The notes under the pieces are model-generated. The model did no database searches. It was not told where the DNA came from and saw only the letters and a program-made list of their open reading frames with translations. Below, piece after piece: positions 8,011 to 14,098 of a stretch of 15,712 nt of DNA. Both the position numbers and the translations under genes were made by a program. This DNA comes from Lachnospiraceae bacterium (GTDB taxonomy: Bacteria; Bacillota_A; Clostridia; Lachnospirales; Lachnospiraceae), in the NCBI GenBank assembly GCA_028694115.1, contig JAQUUB010000104.1:1-15712 (forward strand). The letters are read 5' to 3'. Position 1 is the stretch's first letter. Each line of letters opens with the position of its first letter.

Positions 8011-9054
8011 ATGAGGAAACGAATATTTATTCTCTCTGTATTGACTTGTCTCATCTTTATAGTTGATGGTGAAGTCGACCGTTCAATAAAAGATACAGGT
8101 ACAGTATATGGTTTTTGGCCCAACTGGCCTTACCTTGGATCCTATCAACCAGATTGGAATACCTTAACTCATGTTTCATATTCTAAATGGATTTTAAACA
8201 GTGATGGTACACTTACAGAGCCCGGAAATATGAGTAACTATTATATAGTTAGGGACCAGGCACATCAACACGGAGTAAAAATAACACTGTGTATACACTC
8301 AAATGATCCATATGTAATAGACAGTGTAATTGCAAACCACCAAACAGATTTCATAAACAATATATCAAATTCGTTACAGATGTACGGTGCAGATGGAGTA
8401 AATTTAGACCTAGAAACGCCGACCGATATAAATAGTATCACCGGGACTTCAAATGTTCCTCTATTTGAAAATTTAATGGCGAATCTTCATACAACGTTAA
8501 AAACTGCAAATCCCGATTATCATATCTCTCTCGATATCCCTTGGGGCATAAAACATGCTGCGACCTTCAAAAATGCAAATCTTAAAAAATATGTAGATTC
8601 CGTTTTTCTCATGAGTTATGATTATTGTAATCGTAGAACCACGGCTCCCAATTCACCATATGACAGCCCAATACGATATGATGCGATCGATTCAGTAAAC
8701 GAAGCATCAAAATACTTCAGTAAAAACCAAATAATATTAGGTTTGCCATTTTATGGTTATGATTATTCGACCGATTCCAATCAACCAGGAGCAAACATAA
8801 CCAATGAACAACCGATACATATAGAAGATGCTATTAATAATTCTCAGATTTATGGCAGAATTTGGGACTCGGATTCCAATACTCCTTGGTACTGTTATAA
8901 GTCTGGTGATACATGGCATCAAGTATGGTACGATGATGATGAATCACTTAGATTAAAATATCAATACGCAAAATCCGAAAATCTAGGCGGAGTAGGGTTT
9001 TTTGCTTTGGGATACGAAAGAAATTATTCTAACATCTGGAAAGTGTTTCAATAA
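8011..9054 (+). CDS. secreted glycoside hydrolase family 18 protein (chitinase/SleL-like)
   Basis: A GH18 TIM-barrel protein of 347 residues from ATG 8011. A GTG start at 7996 would add five residues (numbers here use that longer 352-residue form). Residues 6-26 (MRKRIFILSVLTCLIFIVDG) form a signal peptide. The first barrel strand is TVYGFWPNW (36-44). The catalytic motif is DGVNLDLE (133-140) with proton donor Glu140 and the preceding Asp138. The usual middle Asp is Asn, as in SleL/YaaH-type enzymes that cut peptidoglycan-like glycans. Further landmarks are LMSYDY (205-210), GLPFYGYDY (249-257), and QVWYDDDESLRLKYQYAKSE (309-328) then LGGVGFFALGYE (330-341). The substrate (chitin, surface polysaccharide or host glycan) is unknown. 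It stands alone with its own promoter. Neither start has a clear ribosome site. Confidence 0.9.
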   Translation: MRKRIFILSVLTCLIFIVDGEVDRSIKDTGTVYGFWPNWPYLGSYQPDWNTLTHVSYSKWILNSDGTLTEPGNMSNYYIVRDQAHQHGVKITLCIHSNDPYVIDSVIANHQTDFINNISNSLQMYGADGVNLDLETPTDINSITGTSNVPLFENLMANLHTTLKTANPDYHISLDIPWGIKHAATFKNANLKKYVDSVFLMSYDYCNRRTTAPNSPYDSPIRYDAIDSVNEASKYFSKNQIILGLPFYGYDYSTDSNQPGANITNEQPIHIEDAINNSQIYGRIWDSDSNTPWYCYKSGDTWHQVWYDDDESLRLKYQYAKSENLGGVGFFALGYERNYSNIWKVFQ

Positions 9055-9179
9055 GATTCCCCTATAGATTACTTCCTGTAGCAAGTTTCACAGTCAATCT
9101 GACCAGTGAGAACCGAAAATACCGACAAATTGCTTATTAGCATTTGGCTGATTTTAAGTCCTATACCCCAAATATGCAA

Positions 9180-9208
9180 ATAACAGCATTTTGCTGTTAT
9201 CTCTTTTT
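9180..9208. terminator. 9-bp stem hairpin with T-run
   Basis: ATAACAGCA (9180-9188), loop TTT, TGCTGTTAT (9192-9200) form a perfect stem, followed on the plus strand by CTCTTTTT. It lies 126 nt after the GH18 stop and its right arm contains the stop codon of the minus-strand remnant ending at 9197. It can act as a terminator for the GH18 transcript. Confidence 0.5.
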
Positions 9209-9361
9209 ACCAAAACTTCCAGCATGGCTTTTTATTTCCGTATTCTCCGGAAGCAGCTTAATGTTTAGCCTGTTGTTCTCCTTGATCGATGTTTGAATAT
9301 GGACTGCTTGCTTATACATGTTCTCGTTTAACTTCTCAATCTGCTCATCCTTATTTACATT
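9197..9361 (-). pseudogene. C-terminal remnant of an unrecognised coiled-coil protein
   Basis: The minus-strand frame to the stop at 9197-9199 reads NKDEQIEKLNENMYKQAVHI, then QTSIKENNRLNIKLLPENTE and a basic tail ending GKKR. Composition (balanced Lys/Glu, heptad-like spacing, mixed third positions) looks like real coding sequence. Upstream of about 9361 the frame runs into the 8-bp repeat block and becomes artificial, and no start with a ribosome site is present. A short product from the ATG at 9319 cannot be excluded. No function assigned. Confidence 0.35.
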
Positions 9362-9365
9362 GAAA

Positions 9366-9429
9366 AAGTATACATGTATACAAAAATTCAAGTATATAAT
9401 TATACAAAGATACATAAATACAAGTCTTT
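9366..9429. repeat. decayed second block of 8-bp repeats
   Basis: Eight consecutive octads can be laid out: aagtatac, atgtatac, aaaaattc, aagtatat, aattatac, aaagatac, ataaatac, aagtcttt. They follow the same consensus as the main array at 9583-9750 but with more drift. The DNA after the block (ttcaagattactggtattc, from 9437) resembles the DNA after the main array (ttcaagattattgaggcattc, from 9756). The whole operator-promoter unit therefore appears to have been duplicated. Confidence 0.6.
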
Positions 9430-9582
9430 TGGTGTTCAAGATTACTGGTATTCAATTATATTAGAATACTAAAATATACTGTTACATTAATATCTAAAAC
9501 AAATTTATCATCAGGACCTGCATCCACAAAATCAAGGACATCCTGGCAAATATCATAGAAGAATACAAATAGACAGGCAATT

Positions 9583-9750
9583 AAATATACTTGTATACAA
9601 GTATACAAATATCCAAGTATGTAAATATACAAGTATGTAAATATACAAGTATACAAGCATACTAGTATACAAATATATAAGCATACTAGTATACAAATAC
9701 ATAAGCATACTAGTATACAAATATACAAGCATATTAGTATACAAGTATAC
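9583..9750. repeat. 21 unspaced 8-bp repeats upstream of parA (putative centromere/operator)
   Basis: From 9583 to 9750 the sequence divides exactly into 21 octads with consensus (A/T)A(A/G)(T/C)ATA(C/T). The first is aaatatac, the ninth aagtatac, and the last two tagtatac and aagtatac. The right half has a 24-bp super-period (aagcatac-tagtatac-aaatatNN, four rounds) that creates the palindrome ATACTAGTAT in three rounds. Position directly before a parA plus ribbon-helix-helix pair suggests a parS site, as with the unspaced heptads bound by the omega protein of pSM19035 (known comparison). It also overlaps where the parA promoter must lie, so autorepression is likely. Function is inferred. 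Confidence 0.8.
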
Positions 9751-9778
9751 GAGATTTCAAGATTATTGAGGCATTCTT

Positions 9779-10540
9779 ATGGTGAAAATAGTAACCATTA
9801 ACAACGTTAAAGGAGGCGTTGCCAAGACAACAACTGCAACAAATTTGGCTGCAGGGTTGGCTCGAAAAGGCAAACGGGTTTTATTAATAGATTCTGATCC
9901 CCAGGCAAATGCTTCCTCAAATCTGTATCCTGGACAAACAGCGGATAAAACAATCAAAGACCTATTTCAGGGAACACCAATTTCAGAAGTCATTTCGCCT
10001 TCTGTAGAACCTGGCCTGGATATAATTCCATCATGTCTGGCGTTTTCAACAATTGAACTGGAACTGGCCACTCAACTTGCCCGGGAAACTTTCCTTAAAA
10101 GGGCACTAAAACCAATCCAGGATAATTATGACATCATATTGATTGATACTCAACCATCAGTTGGAATGATCCCAATAAATGCATTGTGTGCAGCTGACGA
10201 GGTTATAATTCCCATACACGAAGCATATGCACTGGACGCAATGAGCCAGATGGTTAATATCATTCTCCAGATAAAGCAAGCACTTAACCCAGAGCTTGTG
10301 ATTGGCGGGGTCCTCTTAACAATGTATGATTCAAGGACGACCCTGGCAAGAGAGGTCCGGGAAAGGCTGCTGAATAAGTTCGGAACCATTGTGTTCGAGA
10401 CAACTATTCCAAGGAATATTCGATTAGCAGAATGTCCTACTCACAAAAAATCCATATTTGAATATGCTCCAGAATCTGCAGGAGCAGCAGCATATCAAGC
10501 ATTGACAGAGGAAGCGATGAAGCGATGGGGGATGATCTGA
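9779..10540 (+). CDS. parA: ParA-family partition ATPase
   Basis: A 253-residue Soj/ParA-type ATPase. The deviant Walker A is KGGVAKTT (11-18), with signature Lys11 and Lys16 and an Ala where Gly is common. A' is DSDPQ (38-42), Walker B is IILIDTQP (119-126) with Asp123, and TTIPRNIRLAECP (208-220) is the usual late motif. It has no N-terminal helix-turn-helix, as in the short ParAs of type Ib systems. Such proteins form ATP-dependent dimers on the nucleoid and move plasmid or chromosome copies bound by their partner. ATG 9779 is preceded by GAGG at 9768-9771. A GTG at 9782 is the next codon. The gene lies 28 bp after the octad array and overlaps the partner gene by one base. Confidence 0.95.
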   Translation: MVKIVTINNVKGGVAKTTTATNLAAGLARKGKRVLLIDSDPQANASSNLYPGQTADKTIKDLFQGTPISEVISPSVEPGLDIIPSCLAFSTIELELATQLARETFLKRALKPIQDNYDIILIDTQPSVGMIPINALCAADEVIIPIHEAYALDAMSQMVNIILQIKQALNPELVIGGVLLTMYDSRTTLAREVRERLLNKFGTIVFETTIPRNIRLAECPTHKKSIFEYAPESAGAAAYQALTEEAMKRWGMI

Positions 10541-10881
10541 TGAGGACCGCTCTTGGAAACATGAAATTCGATGAAAACGATAACATTGGAGCTCTGCTCG
10601 GGCAGCCAACAAAAGTAGAAAAAACATCAACAACTCAGGCAGAAATACCTGTAGTAGAAAAAGCAGAAAAGAAAGAAGAAAACACGGATGAAAAGCTAAA
10701 ACACAACCGATCTGCTAAATTCACTGACTTGGAAATAGAGCATTTAGACAAAATAATGCTTGCAATTGGAACCGATAAAGTCTCCAAGGCCCTTAGATGG
10801 TGCCTGAGTAAAGCATGGGAAACACATGGAGATGAAATTGAAAAGATAGCTGAGGAAAAAAAGAAGATCGGTACACTTTAA
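10540..10881 (+). CDS. small ribbon-helix-helix-like partition partner (ParB/ParG analogue)
   Basis: A 113-residue protein. The first half is charged and probably disordered (MRTALGNMKFDENDNIGALL, then Lys/Glu-rich). The second half has the strand-helix-helix plan of the RHH fold: a short strand RSAKFT, helix DLEIEHLDKIMLAIG, a TD turn, and helix KVSKALRWCLSKAW, then a charged tail. In ParG- and omega-type partners the RHH dimer binds repeats and the flexible N-terminal tail, with a key Arg, stimulates the ParA ATPase. Arg2 here is a candidate (inference). The ATG at 10540 forms TGATG with the parA stop and has GGGGAT upstream. An in-frame ATG at 10525 would add five residues. Gene order and coupling support a partition pair. 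The fold assignment is by eye. Confidence 0.7.
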   Translation: MRTALGNMKFDENDNIGALLGQPTKVEKTSTTQAEIPVVEKAEKKEENTDEKLKHNRSAKFTDLEIEHLDKIMLAIGTDKVSKALRWCLSKAWETHGDEIEKIAEEKKKIGTL

Positions 10882-10908
10882 ATGTAAGTTCCTTCAACAC
10901 CATGAACT

Positions 10909-10965
10909 AAAAAATAATCGAGCTGGATCATGGTTTTCTATTATTTTTATGTTTCTCTTTTTACT
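10909..10965 (+). terminator. weak hairpin and T-rich terminator after the partition genes
   Basis: AAAAATAAT (10910-10918) pairs with ATTATTTTT (10940-10948) across a 21-nt loop, and T-rich DNA follows (tttatgtttctcttttta). The position, 28 nt after the partner gene's stop, fits transcription termination. The stem is purely A/T. Confidence 0.35.
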
Positions 10966-11010
10966 TTCCTTTCTCCTTGATGTTAAAAACAGGTAAGTTT
11001 TGTGTATATG

Positions 11011-11084
11011 TTTTGTTTCCTATCATGTCTTGTTTTCTATAGAAAACAACATTAAGAGACTTGAAATCTCTGTAGGAAACAAAA
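11011..11084. repeat. nested palindromes between the partition and cdc6-1 genes
   Basis: Three symmetric layers occur in 74 bp. The outer arms are TTTTGTTTCCTA (11011-11022) and TAGGAAACAAAA (11073-11084). Inside is a perfect 20-bp palindrome, ttgttttctatagaaaacaa (11030-11049), and beside it AGAGA-cttgaaa-TCTCT (11055-11071). It lies in a 745-bp gene-free stretch shared with the C-tract repeats. It could be a dimer-binding site, a recombination or dimer-resolution site, or a structured RNA. No family was recognised. Confidence 0.7.
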
Positions 11085-11117
11085 TAATCTGAAAGAAAAA
11101 TAAGATAATCCTGAAAG

Positions 11118-11274
11118 GTTTCCTATGTTTATTTTACAGGAAAAGAACTTGACGTTAAATGATGAAATGAAATCGCTAGCAGAAGAGAACTTAACATTTT
11201 CCAAAAAAAGAATATGACCTTGACCCCCTCCCCCCCCCATTAAGTGTATATGGTAGTACCAGGAGGCTTTTAAC
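11118..11274 (+). repeat. C-tract repeat, copy A (direct)
   Basis: This copy contains, in order: gtttcctatg, aatcgcta, agagaacttaacat (11185-11198), then CCCCC-T-CCCCCCCCC (11224-11238) and the 20-mer attaagtgtatatggtagta (11239-11258). The same order appears in copy B at 13530-13684, and the C-tract half appears inverted at 11437-11490. Three occurrences around a cdc6 gene point to an initiator or regulator binding site. The C-rich strand could also fold as an i-motif and its complement as a G-quadruplex. Confidence 0.75.
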
Positions 11275-11436
11275 TGTTGATCAAAGAGTCTAAAAGATAA
11301 GCTGAAATAAATTTCACTTATATTATGGTTATTAAAGCAATGTTGTAGAATTTTTTAATTAATAGTATTTATAATCTTCTAAAGTTTCTTATTTTTGTCT
11401 TTTTTATCTATTTACCCCAGACTTTCTAAAGACGGT

Positions 11437-11490
11437 TCATACTACTGTAATTACATAATGGGGGGGGGAGGGGGTTCATGTTAAGTACTA
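11437..11490 (-). repeat. C-tract repeat, inverted partial copy
   Basis: On the minus strand this reads acttaacatgaa, CCCCC-T-CCCCCCCCC, attatgtaattacagtagta. The tract has exactly the same 5C-T-9C pattern as copy A, and the following 20-mer agrees in its first five and last five bases. With copy A it forms a large inverted pair whose C-tracts are 221 bp apart, immediately upstream of cdc6-1. Confidence 0.75.
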
Positions 11491-11550
11491 TGTCATGTTA
11501 ATATCATATTCTATTAAATTATGTCTTCCAATGCTGGTTAATTACTTAAC

Positions 11551-11622
11551 ATTATATTTATTAGATCTGTTATATTTCGATACAAATAAATAGAATCAAT
11601 TATCTAAAACAGATACAGGTGA
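11551..11622 (+). promoter_or_regulatory. cdc6-1 promoter region and ribosome site
   Basis: TATA-like stretches attatattta (11551-11560) and tatattt (11571-11577) lie 50-75 nt before the TTG start. AGGTGA at 11617-11622 is a good Shine-Dalgarno match four nt before TTG 11627 and decides that start. Which TATA is used cannot be told. Confidence 0.4.
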
Positions 11623-11626
11623 TTAT

Positions 11627-12949
11627 TTGGAGAATTCGCAAGCGGAAGAAATGTACAACAGTTTGTTCGAGCCAAAGAACTCGATATTCAAGGAAGAGAA
11701 AATCCTAAGCAAAAGTTATGTGCCAAAAAACATTGTCGGAAGAAACACAGAGCTTGAACAGGTTGCCGCAAATCTCGCCCCTATTCCCAGACATGGAGAT
11801 CCCATTAACATGTATATCTGGGGAGACTCCGGAGTAGGGAAAACAATCACCATACAATATGTTCTTTCTATTCTGGAATATGGCCTCAGTGCCAATAATC
11901 ATAATTCCATGGTTGATTTCATCAGAATTGATTCAATGTCAGTCAATAATGATATCTTCGCTTGCGTTGAAATTCTGGCTCATCTAACCGCAACCGTCCC
12001 AAAGATGGGATTAAGCATTTCTCAGTACCTTCAATCAATTTGGAATGAGATAGACCTGAAGGCAAAGAATTATGATTTCTATGCTCTGATAATCTTTTTT
12101 GATGAGATTGACAAATTCAAAGACCCTAATAACATCTTATATCAATTATCCAGGTCTACGGAAAACAGGAAAATAAAGGCCTCCAATGCAACTATAGGGA
12201 TCATAACAGCGTCTAATAAGAAGGATTTTCTTAATTCGCTAGATTCTAAAGTCCTGTCTTCGGCTGGATTTACCTACCTGCACTTCCCCGATTATACAGA
12301 AGAAGAACTGTGTTTAATCTTAAATAGCAGGATAGAGGCCTTTCAACCAGAAGCGATCTCAGAGGAAGATATCAGATATTGTGCTCAAAATGTCGCAGAT
12401 CGGTTCCACGGTGATGCTCGAAGAGCAATTGATACTTTACATATTGCCGGAAAAATTGCATTAAGCCAGCATTGTAAGAGGATTACAAAAGAACATATTG
12501 ACCTTGCAGATAAGGAAATCACAAATACTGCAACCCTGGAAATGATTGTTAAGTTCTCTAAACATGATAAGCTCCTGATCATTGCAATATACCTATGTCA
12601 CCAGATAATTAAATCTGAAAAATTAAGGTCCTTACCTACAACTGGAATTATCTCCGAAGTCTACCGGATGATCTGTGATATCTTAGGCGAATCTCCAACC
12701 AGTGAAGGACATATTTCCAGAAGGCTTACTGATCTTGATGATAAGCAACTGATACATGCAAAGAAGGTTAAGGGATCAGGAAACACCAGGTATATTTCCC
12801 TCTCGTCTGATATCGAATATGTTATAGATTCGATATACACAACAATTTTAAAGGCTCAAATAGAGGCAAATTTTAGTGATATTGAATCATATGTGATTTC
12901 TGCGATTAAATTAAACAGACGAAATGTTGAGCTCTCCGAATTCATTTAA
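11627..12949 (+). CDS. cdc6: Orc1/Cdc6-type replication initiator (paralogue 1)
   Basis: A 440-residue AAA+ initiator. The N-terminal motif SLFEPKNSIFKEEKIL resembles the family's usual opening. Walker A is GDSGVGKT (66-73), Walker B is IIFFDEID (155-162), sensor 1 lies around IITASN (192-197), and sensor 2 is HGDARRAID (261-269). The C-terminal winged-helix domain spans about 310-440 (TTGIISEVYRMICDILGES, then HISRRLTDLDDKQL). Such proteins bind origin repeats as ATPases and help load the MCM helicase. The start is TTG 11627, fixed by AGGTGA just upstream. Flanking C-tract repeats (copies A and inverted upstream, copy B downstream) are candidate targets. Downstream of the stop is T-rich DNA. 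It is clearly diverged from the second cdc6 in the window. It may serve the element rather than the host chromosome. Confidence 0.95.
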   Translation: MENSQAEEMYNSLFEPKNSIFKEEKILSKSYVPKNIVGRNTELEQVAANLAPIPRHGDPINMYIWGDSGVGKTITIQYVLSILEYGLSANNHNSMVDFIRIDSMSVNNDIFACVEILAHLTATVPKMGLSISQYLQSIWNEIDLKAKNYDFYALIIFFDEIDKFKDPNNILYQLSRSTENRKIKASNATIGIITASNKKDFLNSLDSKVLSSAGFTYLHFPDYTEEELCLILNSRIEAFQPEAISEEDIRYCAQNVADRFHGDARRAIDTLHIAGKIALSQHCKRITKEHIDLADKEITNTATLEMIVKFSKHDKLLIIAIYLCHQIIKSEKLRSLPTTGIISEVYRMICDILGESPTSEGHISRRLTDLDDKQLIHAKKVKGSGNTRYISLSSDIEYVIDSIYTTILKAQIEANFSDIESYVISAIKLNRRNVELSEFI

Positions 12950-13013
12950 TTTCTCTTTTCTTTGTTTCATAGGGATGGTGTCGATAGGAAAAATACGATA
13001 GTCGAAATATCAT

Positions 13014-13031
13014 GGCGCTTGGTGCCGTTTT
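13014..13031 (+). terminator. possible short hairpin terminator after cdc6-1
   Basis: GGCGC (13014-13018), loop TTG, GTGCC (13022-13026) with one G-T pair, followed by GTTTTT. It lies about 65 nt past the cdc6-1 stop. The stem is short, and T-rich runs directly after the stop (12950-12965) are an alternative terminator. Confidence 0.3.
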
Positions 13032-13209
13032 TAAAATCCTGTTTATAGTCTTTGGAATGACTTGTAAACAAAACGCATAGTTACTTTTAACCGATAGCGA
13101 TTTTTTCAATCGAGTAAACAAAAACACTTAAAAAAGCTGTTTGAATTTGTCATTTTTGAAGGCTTCCCTAAACTTCACTTTTCCACAAGAAGTAAAGGTT
13201 AAAAACTGA

Positions 13210-13413
13210 CTTGTTTATATATCGAGTGTTACGAAATTTTTAATTTTTCAGACTAATTGTGTAATTGATTTTTTCTTGTTTTTCATAGGAAAAAATCAGG
13301 ATTTCAGGTTAAATTTTGCTTGGAGTTTTTCCACTGCAAAAAATGCTGGCCAGGCTCTTGACCTTACAGCAATGATTAGTTGGTATGGAAAGAATAAAAA
13401 ACAACAAAATTAA
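13210..13413 (+). pseudogene. coding-like fragment of unknown origin
   Basis: A 67-codon open stretch with no good start ends in DFRLNFAWSFSTAKNAGQAL, then DLTAMISWYGKNKKQQN and a stop at 13411. The last 40 codons (from about 13291) have protein-like composition with mixed GC, unlike the AT-rich sequence before them. It may be the tail of a lost gene. No family was recognised. Confidence 0.25.
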
Positions 13414-13529
13414 TAAAGATAATTCTTTCCAAAAAATTGACCAGAATACAGGCAATTGTTGCCAGATATCTAGTCAAAATATAGACTAACGTGCAGATAA
13501 AGTCGCTGAAATAGAATGAAAATATAAAT

Positions 13530-13684
13530 GTTTCCTTTACTTATTTTGCATGAAAAAAACTTAACATTTACTGTGGTTCTAAAATCGCTATCAATAGAGA
13601 ACTTAACATCTTTAAAAAAATGTATATGGCCTTGAACCCCCACCCTCCCCCATTAAGTGTATATGGTAGTAGTAGGTTTTAAAC
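13530..13684 (+). repeat. C-tract repeat, copy B (direct)
   Basis: Same order as copy A: gtttcctttac, ttattttgca, aatcgcta, agagaacttaacat, then CCCCC-A-CCC-T-CCCCC (13637-13650) and an identical 20-mer attaagtgtatatggtagta (13652-13671). The two C-tracts with their 20-mers are 2,413 bp apart and in the same orientation, so the direct copies bracket cdc6-1. The internal spacer has diverged while the 20-mer stayed unchanged, which suggests selection. Confidence 0.75.
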
Positions 13685-13741
13685 AAGAATATTTTCAAAA
13701 CAGGACAGTAAAAGACCATGAAAATTCTAGCGACTTTGGTT

Positions 13742-13770
13742 TATATGTGTATCTCACTTCTTATGGAAAC
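13742..13770 (+). promoter_or_regulatory. ORB-like element 1
   Basis: tatatgtgtatctcacttct continues tatggaaac. It matches 24 of 29 positions of ORB-like element 2. The core cttct(t/a)atgga corresponds to the dyad of archaeal origin recognition boxes (TCCAnTGGA type). Confidence 0.6.
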
Positions 13771-13854
13771 AAAGAGCTAGGGACTTTACGTTTAGAATGT
13801 ATCAGGTTCTGAACTGCCCTTTTATATTTATTTTCGATGTGACTTTACTTTCTG

Positions 13855-13883
13855 TATATATGTATCACACTTCTAATGGAGAA
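13855..13883 (+). promoter_or_regulatory. ORB-like element 2
   Basis: tatatatgtatcacacttct continues aatggagaa. Its reverse complement matches element 3 (14061-14089) at 26 of 29 positions. It faces element 3 across the AT-rich region. Confidence 0.7.
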
Positions 13884-14060
13884 CGGTATCAAGATCGTGA
13901 GCGTTTTAAAAGTATTAAATAAAAATAAATTATTTACTTGCTTTTTTAATTTTTTTCGTAAATATTAAATACTATTAATTTCATAACATAACAACATGGC
14001 ATTTTTATAATTATACCAATGGCATAATTTCGTAAAAATTTTTGCAGCCTTCTGTTTGTG

Positions 14061-14089
14061 TTCTCCATTGGAAGTCAGATACATATATA
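14061..14089 (-). promoter_or_regulatory. ORB-like element 3
   Basis: The plus strand reads ttctccattggaagtcagat then acatatata, and tccattgga is an almost perfect ORB dyad core. It lies ten bases beyond the cdc6-2 stop codon. About 50 bp here (14041-14090) align with 15418-15467 at roughly 80 percent identity in the same orientation. Confidence 0.75.
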
Positions 14090-14098
14090 CAAAAAAAC

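Larger units (their letters stand above)
13742..14089. other. candidate replication origin: inverted ORBs around an AT-rich region
   Basis: Three ORB-like elements (13742-13770 and 13855-13883 forward, 14061-14089 reverse) bracket a stretch (13884-14060) almost devoid of G and C, with runs such as attaaataaaaataaatta and taaatattaaatactatt. Inverted ORBs flanking an AT-rich unwinding region next to a cdc6 gene is the classical archaeal oriC layout (established for Pyrococcus, haloarchaea and Sulfolobus). Here the nearby initiator is cdc6-2. Origin activity is inferred. Confidence 0.65.

Noticed and set aside
9456..9744. Minus-strand open frames rich in Tyr/Leu/Ile/Cys across the octad array
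   Set aside because: The repeating peptide simply translates the 8-bp repeats. The non-repeat tail (9459-9560, including DFVDAGPDDKFVLDINVTVY) looks somewhat coding but is too short, has no start and matches no family I know.
9583..9750. Octad array considered as a CRISPR array or simple microsatellite
   Set aside because: There are no unique spacers, so it is not CRISPR. A plain microsatellite is less likely because the units vary in an ordered 24-bp super-period and sit exactly between parA and its leader.
11526..11539. Possible extra ORB (cttccaatgctgg) upstream of cdc6-1
   Set aside because: Only the cttccaatg core agrees. The 3' half of the dyad and the gtatc flank are missing.
12942..13127. 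61-codon minus-strand frame after cdc6-1
   Set aside because: It overlaps the cdc6-1 3' end and AT-rich DNA, with no ribosome site and no recognisable motif.
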